From: Chitinophagaceae bacterium UBA3961
GTDB taxonomy: Bacteria; Bacteroidota; Bacteroidia; Chitinophagales; Chitinophagaceae
Assembly: GCA_002385265.1 (NCBI GenBank)
Contig: DGDD01000233.1
Span: 1 to 32,352 of the forward strand
Direction: 5' to 3'
Length of the DNA stretch: 32,352 nt
The notes beneath the pieces were generated by a model, which was given only the letters and a program-made list of their open reading frames with translations, made no database searches and was not told the origin of the DNA. Below, piece after piece: positions 13,188 through 20,780 of this stretch (within the stretch, counting starts at the first letter, position 1; the number at the start of each line of letters is the position of its first letter). The translations under genes and the position numbers were made by a program.

Positions 13188-15572
13188 ATGAAACGGACAC
13201 TCATTTTACTTGCCTATTTTCTCCCTATTTTTTCCTTTGCGCAACACACGCAGCAACTTTGGTACCGAGACCCAGCCAACTATTTTGAAGAAGCCCTTCC
13301 CATTGGAAATGGTAGAATGGGAATGATGGTGTATGGTGGAATTAAAAAAGACAGAATTGCTCTGAATGAAGCCAGTCTTTGGGCCGGTGGACCTATTAAA
13401 GAAGAGAAAAACAAAACTGCCTACACCCATCTCAAAGACGTTCAAAACGCACTTTTTGCTGAGAACTACAAGGCTGCCGATTCCTTAGTGAAATTCTTGC
13501 AAGGGAAATTCACAGAGTCGTATGCACCCCTAGGCGATTTGAATTTTGAATACAGCTATCCCGATGGGAAACCATCAAATTATAAGCGCTCGCTTGATTT
13601 AAAAACCGCCACAGCAGCCGTTTCTTTTCAAATTGGTGCCACTACATACACGAGAGAAATGTGGATTTCAAATCCCAACCAAATTGCCGTAATCAAATTA
13701 CAAGCCAACGGAAAAGATCGTTTTTCGGTTTCATACGAGTTGAACAGTCTATTGCCTCACAGCAATGGATACCGCAACAATTATTACGAAATGAAAGGGC
13801 GAGCGCCTATTCATGCAGAACCCAGTTATCGTGGCAATATGCCCAATGCAGTGGTGTTTGACACCGTTCACTCCATGCGATTTTCTGCTTGTGTAAAAAT
13901 TGCCAGTACCGATGGAGCAATAATCTCCGGAGACAATAAGGTGGTGATCAACAATGCCTCTACCATTATTTTATATGTGTCGATGGCCACTAGCTTTAAT
14001 GGCTACGATAAAGATCCTGGTTTGGAAGGATTGAATGAATCCAATTTAGCGGTAATAGCCCTCAACAAAATTGGAAAGCTAGGCTACAAAGAATTATATG
14101 AAGCGCATATTAGCGATTATTCAAAATTTTATAAAAGAGTGAATTTTAGTTTGGGTTTTGATAAGTCACTCGATACCCTTTCAACAGTAGAACGTTTAAA
14201 GCGTTTTTCTACAGGCGTTCCAGACAACGACTTGATAGCACTTTATTACCAGTACAGCCGATACTTACTGATCAGTTGTTCTCGAACAACCGCTATTCCT
14301 GCCAATTTGCAAGGGATCTGGAATCAAGACATGCGTCCACCTTGGAGCAGTAACTATACTACGAACATCAATGCAGAAATGAATTATTGGGCGGCGAACG
14401 TGGCCAATTTAGCCGAACTGCAAATGCCCTTGTTGCAGCTCATCGAACGTATTGCCGTGAATGGAAAGGAAACTGCCAAGTACTATTACAACGCCGGCGG
14501 TTGGGTGGCACATCACAATTCAGATATCTGGGCTATGTCGAATCCTGTTGGTGACTACGGTAAAGGGGATCCTTGTTGGGCTAACTGGCCGATGGGAGGA
14601 GTTTGGTTGAGTACACATATTTGGGAACAATTTCTATTTACCAACGATACCGCCTACCTCAAAGCAAAAGGATACGATCTCATGAAAGGTGCTTTCCAAT
14701 TTTGTCTCGACTTTCTGGTGAAAGACAAATATGGAAAGTATGTAACAGCTCCTTCTACCTCTCCTGAAAATGTTTACATTACTGAAACTGGTTACAATGG
14801 ACAAACCATGTATGGTGGAACGGCTGATATGGCTATGATTCGTGAGTTGGCCAAAGATTTAATTGCTGCAGCAAAGATGTTGAAACGAGACCTGAAACAA
14901 GTGGATCAGTGGGAGAAATGGGTAGCACAATTAACACCGTATAAGGTAGGAGCTGCCGGTAACTTGCAGGAATGGTACCACGATTTGAAGGATCAAGATC
15001 CCCACCACCGTCATTTATCGCATTTGTTTGGAGCTTATCCTGGTTATACCATTACATCTAGTGCTACTCCTGAATTGGCAAAAGCAGTTCAGAAGTCATT
15101 AGAAATTAGAACCAATGAAGGAACAGGTTGGGCCATCACATGGAGAGTGAATCTGTGGGCACGCATGCAAAATGGAGAACGTGCTTACGATGCATTAAAA
15201 AAGCTCTTACGTTTTTACGAATCAAACAGTCCTTTGCAAATGCACGGCGGTGGTACGTATACTAACCTGTTTTGCGCACATCCTCCTTTTCAAATGGATG
15301 GCAACTATGGAGGTGCAGCCGGTATTTCAGAAATGCTCCTACAAAGTCATCAAGGGTATATCGAATTACTGCCCGCTTTACCGGCCGAGTGGCCTGAAGG
15401 TAATTTCAGTGGATTAAAAGCCCGCGGCGGATTTGAGTTGTCGGTTCAGTGGAAAGATTCAAAGGTCTATGCTCTTAAAATTATCTCTCCCACAGTTACT
15501 ACTATAAAAGTAAAATTCAACGGAGTTTTGAAAGAAATAAAACTTAAAAAAGGAGCCAACACCATCCTTTAA
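13188..15572 (+). CDS. Glycoside hydrolase family 95 (alpha-L-fucosidase or alpha-L-galactosidase)
   Basis: The 794-residue exported enzyme has a signal peptide (1-18, cleavage before Q19). It shows the GH95 plan: an N-terminal beta domain with PIGNGRMGMMVYGG and ALNEASLWAGGP, an (alpha/alpha)6 barrel and a C-terminal beta domain. By alignment of motifs with the Bifidobacterium bifidum AfcA enzyme, the inverting machinery is N393/N395 in TTNINAEMNYW, the general acid E527 in APSTSPENVY and D704 in PPFQMDGNYGG. All are present. Family members release terminal alpha-1,2-L-fucose or alpha-L-galactose, for example from xyloglucan or pectic side chains; the substrate here is not resolved. No SusCD pair adjoins it; the pectin locus lies about 8 kb away. 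Confidence 0.92.
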   Translation: MKRTLILLAYFLPIFSFAQHTQQLWYRDPANYFEEALPIGNGRMGMMVYGGIKKDRIALNEASLWAGGPIKEEKNKTAYTHLKDVQNALFAENYKAADSLVKFLQGKFTESYAPLGDLNFEYSYPDGKPSNYKRSLDLKTATAAVSFQIGATTYTREMWISNPNQIAVIKLQANGKDRFSVSYELNSLLPHSNGYRNNYYEMKGRAPIHAEPSYRGNMPNAVVFDTVHSMRFSACVKIASTDGAIISGDNKVVINNASTIILYVSMATSFNGYDKDPGLEGLNESNLAVIALNKIGKLGYKELYEAHISDYSKFYKRVNFSLGFDKSLDTLSTVERLKRFSTGVPDNDLIALYYQYSRYLLISCSRTTAIPANLQGIWNQDMRPPWSSNYTTNINAEMNYWAANVANLAELQMPLLQLIERIAVNGKETAKYYYNAGGWVAHHNSDIWAMSNPVGDYGKGDPCWANWPMGGVWLSTHIWEQFLFTNDTAYLKAKGYDLMKGAFQFCLDFLVKDKYGKYVTAPSTSPENVYITETGYNGQTMYGGTADMAMIRELAKDLIAAAKMLKRDLKQVDQWEKWVAQLTPYKVGAAGNLQEWYHDLKDQDPHHRHLSHLFGAYPGYTITSSATPELAKAVQKSLEIRTNEGTGWAITWRVNLWARMQNGERAYDALKKLLRFYESNSPLQMHGGGTYTNLFCAHPPFQMDGNYGGAAGISEMLLQSHQGYIELLPALPAEWPEGNFSGLKARGGFELSVQWKDSKVYALKIISPTVTTIKVKFNGVLKEIKLKKGANTIL

Positions 15573-15576
15573 TAGA

Positions 15577-15614
15577 AAGTGCCTGATTTCACATCGCTGC
15601 GAAATCAGGCACTT
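15577..15614. terminator. Bidirectional hairpin between GH95 and Gfo/Idh genes
   Basis: A 14-bp perfect stem AAGTGCCTGATTTC/GAAATCAGGCACTT with a 10-base loop lies between two convergent genes. T runs are weak on both sides (CTTATTTTC on plus, CTATT on minus). Confidence 0.75.
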
Positions 15615-15634
15615 CTTATTTTCATCACATAAAA

Positions 15635-15697
15635 CCTAAAGCCTAACGCCTAAGGCCCAAAGCCTAAAGCCTAAAGCCTAACACCTAATACCTAAAC
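15635..15697 (+). repeat. CCTAAAG heptamer array (9 units)
   Basis: Nine uninterrupted 7-bp units read CCTAAAG, CCTAACG, CCTAAGG, CCCAAAG, CCTAAAG, CCTAAAG, CCTAACA, CCTAATA and CCTAAAC. This is the longest array of this family in the window. Its right end overlaps the last codons and stop codon of the oxidoreductase gene on the minus strand. Confidence 0.9.
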
Positions 15698-17043
15698 ACC
15701 TTTCCCCCCACCATCACTTCTTGCTTCGCCTCATCAAAGGTAGCTTTCATCCCTGTTCTTGCCGCTGCATTGGTCATGATATTGGCAATTGAATGATAAT
15801 AACCGGCTTCAACAGGTGCATTGGTTTGTTGTCTGCTGCGGATGCATTCCATCCAATTGCGAACGTGCGCTGACGTGAGAGGATCACCTCCTGTATTGGC
15901 ACTCGCAACAACAGGAGTAGCAATATCAGTTAAATTAATATTCGGTAATAAGTTGGGTTCCATATTCATTGCTTTCGCAAAGCCTGGGGTTAATCCTCCC
16001 TGAGGTGATATTTTGTTAGTGATCAAGTTCAATTCACCGCCATTGCTGTAATAGATTTCACTGGGACGTTCGTCGCCATTATGCATGCGCGACATAAACA
16101 CCACTTGAAATCCTTTCTCTTTATCATCTGATGGTCCATAATCAAATACCGCCGTTGTAGTATCCCAATTTCTTCTACCATCTTTCCATTTATAGATCCC
16201 TCCATTGGCAACAACAGAACGCGGATGTTTCAATCCCGTAAACCAATGCACCGTGTCAATTTGATGACTCATCCATTGGCCAGGCATACCCGAAGAATAG
16301 GGCCAGAATAAACGGTACTCCAAGTATTTTCTCGGATCGAAGGATTCGTAGGGTCGATTCAAGAGGAAACGTTTCCAGTCTAAATCTTCCTCCTTACATT
16401 TTGCTACTAAGTCTGGTCTACGCCAGCGTCCCGGTTGGTTCACATTCCAGGTTAGCTCTACCATGGTAACATCGCCAAACTTTCCGGATTGAATGAAGTT
16501 AGCAGCAGCATGATAGTTGTTGCCACTTCTTCGTTGCGATCCCACTTGAATAATGCGGTCTGTGGCTTTGGCTGCTTTGAGCGCCGCACGGTTGTCCTCC
16601 ATTGTTTCCGCAAAAGGCTTCTCGCAATACACATCTTTGTTTGCTTTAAGTGCTTCAATAGTATGGAGGGCATGCTGGAAATCAGCAGTTGCTACAAAAA
16701 CCGCATCGATATCTTTTAAACTGTAAAGTTCTTCATTGTTTTTGCACCCAATAACATCGTGTCCCATTTGTTTTGATAAGAATCCAACACCTTCTTCTCT
16801 TCTTAATTTCCAGATATCTGAAACAGCCGCTATGTCGAAGTTCAATTCTTTGTAGTGATTCATAAAGGAAGGAAACAATGAGAATCGAAAGCGATCGGAG
16901 AAGCCGATTACACCTACACGCACGCGCTCATTCGCTCCAATAATTCGTTTGTAGGACGCGGCATCCCAACTGATGAGGGGAGCGACTGCAAATGCGGCGC
17001 CTGCCTTCAATCCGGTTTTAATGAAATCTCTACGTTTTTTCAT
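15685..17043 (-). CDS. Tat-exported Gfo/Idh/MocA-family oxidoreductase
   Basis: From the ATG at 17043 the protein has 452 residues; a TTG six bases further out is an alternative start. The N-terminus KKRRDFIKTGLKAGAAFAVA is a Tat signal with a twin arginine. The NAD(P)-binding fold starts at VRVGVIGFSDR (the last Gly of GxGxxG is replaced), and the CEKPF motif (about 140-144) provides the catalytic lysine region. The second domain contains QWMSHQIDTVHWFTG. Members oxidise or reduce sugar hydroxyls, often at C3; exported members keep a tightly bound cofactor. It follows the tandem DUF1080 gene by 9 bases, a pairing known from 3-keto-glycoside metabolism. The last residues KVFRY and the stop are written by a CCTAAAG-type repeat. 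Confidence 0.9.
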   Translation of the reverse strand: MKKRRDFIKTGLKAGAAFAVAPLISWDAASYKRIIGANERVRVGVIGFSDRFRFSLFPSFMNHYKELNFDIAAVSDIWKLRREEGVGFLSKQMGHDVIGCKNNEELYSLKDIDAVFVATADFQHALHTIEALKANKDVYCEKPFAETMEDNRAALKAAKATDRIIQVGSQRRSGNNYHAAANFIQSGKFGDVTMVELTWNVNQPGRWRRPDLVAKCKEEDLDWKRFLLNRPYESFDPRKYLEYRLFWPYSSGMPGQWMSHQIDTVHWFTGLKHPRSVVANGGIYKWKDGRRNWDTTTAVFDYGPSDDKEKGFQVVFMSRMHNGDERPSEIYYSNGGELNLITNKISPQGGLTPGFAKAMNMEPNLLPNINLTDIATPVVASANTGGDPLTSAHVRNWMECIRSRQQTNAPVEAGYYHSIANIMTNAAARTGMKATFDEAKQEVMVGGKVFRY

Positions 17044-17052
17044 ATGCAATGT

Positions 17053-18441
17053 TTAAAGCGGTTTAATTTTAATACTTCTAAAACTCACTACTGTTCCATG
17101 CTCTTGCAGTAAAATTCTTCCGGTGGGAGCCATGCCGAAATTTTTCCATTGGGCATATTTACTTCTTGCTACCAATGCATAAAAGATAGGAGTGCCGCGG
17201 TCGTAAGACACAATTTTAAACCCATTCAACCAATGCTCAATATGTCCATTAGGATACACAATGATTCTTCCTCGGTTCCATTGACCAACAGGCAGTTTAT
17301 CTCTTCTTCCATTGCCTGGCTCTGATAAATTCGCAGCCGGAATCAAGTCATACAAACTTCCCATGGTTCTATTTCCGATGGAGCCGAGTTTGGCATCCGG
17401 ATGTTTGTCGTCGTCCAAAATTTGAAATTCCAAACCAATCGCGGATCCCACATTGTTTTCTGTTTCCGTTACAAAGTATTTTACTCCGGAATTGGCGGTA
17501 TCGGAAATCTTGAATTCAAATTGTAGATCGAATGCCCCAAATTTTTCTTCGGTTACAATATCGCCACCATTAGCACTTTCAGCACCACTTTTTGAATTCA
17601 CGGTTAAAGTGCCGTCTTTTATCTGCCACACTTTATCGGGGAAATCGGTTTTGTAGGCACCTCTCCAACCTTTCGAACTTACACCGTCCCAGAGCAAACG
17701 GTATCCTTGCTTCTGTTCTTCTGAAGAAACATTGTTGATCAAACTGTTTACTATGAAAACACCAGTTGATGGGGCCGGCTTTAGATTCTTAGTTTTGATT
17801 CGAATGTTCTTCCATTGGATTTCTTCTCCTTCCTCTTCTTTCTTTGAAATATTGTGAACTTGAAGTGCGATAAAGCCTTTGGCTGTAGCGGCATCAATCA
17901 AGTGCGCACAAGGAATACCATTGATCCAAGTGCGGATAGAATTGCCGATGCATTCTATTTTGTAGTGATTCCAGTCTGACTTTTTGAAAGCGGATTTTGC
18001 TTCCGGATTGTAATCCATTGGATAGAGCCATCCTCTTCTGGCTTCATCATAAATACCGCCACTCCAAGCACGAGGCGAGGGGTCGATCTCCATTTGATAT
18101 CCGTGAACTCGATTGGGAGTTTTGTCGCCAACCGCACAAGTATCATTGGCATCCTTTATTTCGCTTCTGAATTGAATACCGGAGTTCATGGGGTTTTTCA
18201 ATCGTAGGTCCAACTCCAGTATAAAATCACCATAAACTTTATTTGTTGCTAGAAATGAATTCGGTTCTCCATAAACGGTTTTGCCAATGATCATCCCATT
18301 TTCGACCCTATAAGAAGCCTTCCCATTGAGAATGGTGAATCCGCTTAAGTCTTTGCCATTAAAAAGAGGTTCCCAGTCCGATTGGGCATTTCCGCTAAAA
18401 AAAATCAATAAGAGTAGGGAAAAAGAAAGCAATCGTTTCAT
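17053..18441 (-). CDS. Tandem DUF1080 (3-keto-disaccharide hydrolase-type) protein
   Basis: The start was placed at the ATG at 18441, which gives a clean signal peptide MKRLLSFSLLLLIFFSGNAQ; ATGs at 18447 and 18450 are also possible, and the longer TTG frame to 18525 is unlikely because a -7-like box lies at 18456-18463. The 462 residues contain two DUF1080 concanavalin-like domains: 23-218 (WEPLFNGKDLSGF, NSGIQFRSE, HGYQMEID) and about 246-462 (YRLLWDGVSSKGW, NSGVKYFV, GLEFQILDD, IEHWLNGFKIV). Characterised relatives cleave 3-keto-glycosides. The Gfo/Idh/MocA gene just downstream could make the 3-keto form, so the pair may act on one glycoside in the periplasm. The sugar is unknown. Confidence 0.88.
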   Translation of the reverse strand: MKRLLSFSLLLLIFFSGNAQSDWEPLFNGKDLSGFTILNGKASYRVENGMIIGKTVYGEPNSFLATNKVYGDFILELDLRLKNPMNSGIQFRSEIKDANDTCAVGDKTPNRVHGYQMEIDPSPRAWSGGIYDEARRGWLYPMDYNPEAKSAFKKSDWNHYKIECIGNSIRTWINGIPCAHLIDAATAKGFIALQVHNISKKEEEGEEIQWKNIRIKTKNLKPAPSTGVFIVNSLINNVSSEEQKQGYRLLWDGVSSKGWRGAYKTDFPDKVWQIKDGTLTVNSKSGAESANGGDIVTEEKFGAFDLQFEFKISDTANSGVKYFVTETENNVGSAIGLEFQILDDDKHPDAKLGSIGNRTMGSLYDLIPAANLSEPGNGRRDKLPVGQWNRGRIIVYPNGHIEHWLNGFKIVSYDRGTPIFYALVARSKYAQWKNFGMAPTGRILLQEHGTVVSFRSIKIKPL

Positions 18442-18455
18442 GTTCATCATTTGAC

Positions 18456-18463
18456 TAAATGTA
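18456..18463 (-). promoter_or_regulatory. Possible -7 element of the DUF1080 operon
   Basis: TACATTTA on the minus strand differs from TAnnTTTG at the last base and lies 14 bases before the chosen ATG at 18441. Transcription would begin near 18450, which rules against the longer TTG-started frame. Confidence 0.4.
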
Positions 18464-18555
18464 CATTTTTTTATGCGCACCAAAAGGGGGCAAAATGGAT
18501 AAATCCTTAAGGCCGGGGCTTGCAATCGTTTGATTTCCCCCGCCTTACGAATAAT

Positions 18556-18586
18556 TTTAGAAATTAGCCCTGCTGCAGTAATTTTG
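18556..18586 (+). promoter_or_regulatory. Promoter of the peroxiredoxin operon
   Basis: TTTA (18556-18559), 19 bases and TAATTTTG (18579-18586) match the Bacteroidota promoter with one -33 mismatch. The leader would be about 50 bases long. Confidence 0.6.
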
Positions 18587-18642
18587 TGGTCCTAACGATC
18601 CGGGCTTGTCATATATACAATTGAAATTAAAACAATATATAT

Positions 18643-19275
18643 ATGGCTTTAGTAGGTAAAAAAGCGCCTCATTTCATTGCAGGTGCGGTAATCAATGGAG
18701 AAGAAATCGTAGACAACTTCAGTTTGGATCAGTACATCGGAAAGAAAAATGTCATTTTCTTTTTCTATCCCAAAGACTTCACGTTTGTTTGTCCTACAGA
18801 AATTCACGCTTTCCAAGAGAAATTAGCAGAATTCGAAAAAAGAGACACTGTGGTAATTGGTTGCTCAACCGATACAGAAGAAACTCACTTGGCTTGGTTG
18901 AATACTCCCAAAGATCAAGGTGGTATTCAAGGTGTAACTTTCCCAATTGTAGCTGATACAGCTAAAACTATTTCCCTGAATTTTGGAGTTTTGGGTGGCG
19001 AATACCAATACAACAACGATACAAAAACATGGTCGTTTATTGGTGCTCCCATCGCTTACCGCGGCACCTATTTAATTGATAAAACCGGTATCGTTCGTCA
19101 CGAATCAGTGAACGATTTTCCTTTAGGTAGAAATATCGACGAATACCTCCGCTTGATCGATGCACAATTGCATGTTGAGAAGTTTGGCGAGGTTTGTCCT
19201 GCTAACTGGGAAGAAGGAAAAGATGCTATGGTAGCTACCAACGAAGGCGTAGCTGAATATTTTTCAAACAATTAA
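18643..19275 (+). CDS. Typical 2-Cys peroxiredoxin (AhpC/Prx1 type)
   Basis: The 210-residue cytosolic enzyme reduces hydrogen peroxide and organic hydroperoxides. The peroxidatic cysteine is C50 in KDFTFVCPTE, and the resolving cysteine is C185 in EVCPANW near the C-terminus. The AYRGTYLID strand is also present. The C-terminus after the CP motif ends in VAEYFSNN, giving the YF element of sensitive peroxiredoxins. A thioredoxin and a DUF6952 gene follow within the same transcript and could regenerate it. The promoter at 18556-18586 is clear. Confidence 0.95.
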   Translation: MALVGKKAPHFIAGAVINGEEIVDNFSLDQYIGKKNVIFFFYPKDFTFVCPTEIHAFQEKLAEFEKRDTVVIGCSTDTEETHLAWLNTPKDQGGIQGVTFPIVADTAKTISLNFGVLGGEYQYNNDTKTWSFIGAPIAYRGTYLIDKTGIVRHESVNDFPLGRNIDEYLRLIDAQLHVEKFGEVCPANWEEGKDAMVATNEGVAEYFSNN

Positions 19276-19285
19276 TTTTTAGAGA

Positions 19286-19600
19286 ATGATTGAATTAGCA
19301 ACCGATAGCTTAGAAGAAATTGTAAAACAACATGAGAATGTAGTGGTACAATACTCTGCAGGATGGTGCGGTAACTGTCGTTTAATGAAGCCAAAGTTTA
19401 AGCGCTTGGCCGGTGAGCAAGAAGGGAAAGCAGTATTTGTTTTGGTAGATGCCGAGAAATTTCCGGCATCACGCAAATTAGCCAGCGTTACAAATTTGCC
19501 CACTTTCGCTAGTTTCAAGAACGGTGCTTTGGTAAATCAAATTCAAACGAACAAGGAAGAACCTTTAAAAGACTTGATCAATGAAATTACCGCTAATTAG
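19286..19600 (+). CDS. Thioredoxin-family protein (WCGNC)
   Basis: A 104-residue cytosolic thioredoxin fold with W27-C28-G-N-C31 and the cis-proline P72 in TNLPTF. No signal peptide is present. The CGNC centre differs from CGPC and may change the redox potential. It lies 10 bases after the peroxiredoxin and overlaps the next gene by 20 bases, so all three are co-transcribed. Electron delivery to the peroxiredoxin is the natural inference. Confidence 0.9.
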   Translation: MIELATDSLEEIVKQHENVVVQYSAGWCGNCRLMKPKFKRLAGEQEGKAVFVLVDAEKFPASRKLASVTNLPTFASFKNGALVNQIQTNKEEPLKDLINEITAN

Positions 19601-19829
19601 AAAAATTCAACAGAACGCATCTGTAAAAGAAATCGAGGCGACTATTAAAGTGTTGGAAGCCGCATCCGAGAGTCCTTCTCTTAAAGGAGACGAGATTGAT
19701 GTGATTGGTGAATTGATTTCAAATTGCTGTGGAGCATTGGAAGTTCATCAAATGATTGCCGAAGGAATGGCTGAGAAAGACGCCGCCAATGCTTTTATGA
19801 AAAAAGTATTAGGCAGCATCGACAAATAA
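19581..19829 (+). CDS. DUF6952 family protein
   Basis: A small 82-residue protein of unknown function, recognised as DUF6952, a Bacteroidota family usually next to peroxiredoxin/thioredoxin genes. It is mostly helical and has a vicinal pair C49-C50 in ISNCCGALEVHQMI. The start ATG lies inside the thioredoxin gene in another frame (20-base overlap), suggesting translational coupling. The Cys pair raises the possibility of a redox or metal role with its neighbours, which is inference. Confidence 0.8.
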   Translation: MKLPLIRKIQQNASVKEIEATIKVLEAASESPSLKGDEIDVIGELISNCCGALEVHQMIAEGMAEKDAANAFMKKVLGSIDK

Positions 19830-19852
19830 GTTTTGCGTTGATTTTTTGAAGA

Positions 19853-19896
19853 AACCCCATCTTGATTCTTTTGAAGAGAGATGGGGTTGTTTTTTT
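19853..19896 (+). terminator. Terminator of the peroxiredoxin operon
   Basis: The stem AACCCCATCT/AGATGGGGTT with a 16-base loop is followed by a T run. It overlaps the stop codon of the convergent aldo/keto reductase and may serve both directions. Confidence 0.85.
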
Positions 19897-20764
19897 AATA
19901 AGAACCTATTGGCAACAGATCTTTCATTTTAGTGAGCAATTCTTTGGACGGTGTTTCTTTTAATGCATTGAAAAGTTCCAAAAGTTGAGCTGTACCACTA
20001 ACACCGGCTACAATACTCTGCACTCCAGGCTTGTTGAATACGAAATGTAGGAGCATACTACTTACTGAAACTCCATATTCCTGGCTCCAGCTCTTTAATT
20101 GTGTAGTAGCTTTTGCCATGGCTTCCTCCGAATGTTGCAAATAGCCACCCGTTTTTACTCCATGAAGTTTTCCTTGTACCAAGGCTCCGCGCACCATGAT
20201 TCCTACATTTTTACCGAGAACTTCAGGAATGATCTCTTGCTCCGGCCTTCTATCGGCAATGCTGTATTGAGTCATCAAGGCACTTATATTGGAGCGTTCT
20301 GTCCATCTTTTTACAACCGCAGGACGTATGGAAGAAATACCATAATGCGCAATTTTTCCTTGCTCTTTTAAATTTTCAAATGCTTCAATGCTTTCCTCTG
20401 TTGGGTCTTCCAATGTACCTCCGTGTAAATAGTAAAGGTCGATTTGTTCTATTTGAAGTCGTTTCAAACTTCTTTCAACTGCTTTCAAGATATAGTCCTT
20501 TCTGGGATTCCAATCCCAACCGGATCCGTCAGGTCGCAATTGATTGCCTACCTTGGTCGCAATTTTTATTTTGGTTCGATGTGATTTCAGTAGTATTCCC
20601 AACATGGTTTCATTAGCGCCTTGTTGGTATAAATCGGCTGTGTCGAATAAGGTGATGCCATTGTCAATGGACATGTCAATGATGCGCGCACAGGTTTTTT
20701 CATCTGAAAGTGGCAAACTCATGCACCCCAATGAAAGAGGATGATTCTCCGGAAATTTAAACAT
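19895..20764 (-). CDS. Aldo/keto reductase
   Basis: The 289-residue NADPH-dependent (beta/alpha)8 enzyme has the catalytic tetrad D41 and Y46 in LFDTADLYQQG, K71 in IATKVG and H114 in LYYLHGG. Further family motifs are YGISSIRPAVV and the C-terminal GVSGTAQL cofactor loop. It reduces carbonyls to alcohols, or the reverse; the substrate is not predictable. It is close behind the patatin gene on the same strand (16 bases between), so they may be co-transcribed. Confidence 0.92.
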   Translation of the reverse strand: MFKFPENHPLSLGCMSLPLSDEKTCARIIDMSIDNGITLFDTADLYQQGANETMLGILLKSHRTKIKIATKVGNQLRPDGSGWDWNPRKDYILKAVERSLKRLQIEQIDLYYLHGGTLEDPTEESIEAFENLKEQGKIAHYGISSIRPAVVKRWTERSNISALMTQYSIADRRPEQEIIPEVLGKNVGIMVRGALVQGKLHGVKTGGYLQHSEEAMAKATTQLKSWSQEYGVSVSSMLLHFVFNKPGVQSIVAGVSGTAQLLELFNALKETPSKELLTKMKDLLPIGSY

Positions 20765-20780
20765 GATTCAAAACTAGCCA

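Noticed and set aside
17044..17049. TTG start for the Gfo/Idh protein at 17049
   Set aside because: The ATG at 17043 gives an ordinary Tat signal and is the stronger start codon.
18442..18525. TTG-started 490-residue form of the DUF1080 protein
   Set aside because: The extra residues come before a clean signal peptide, and a -7-like box at 18456-18463 lies inside the extension.
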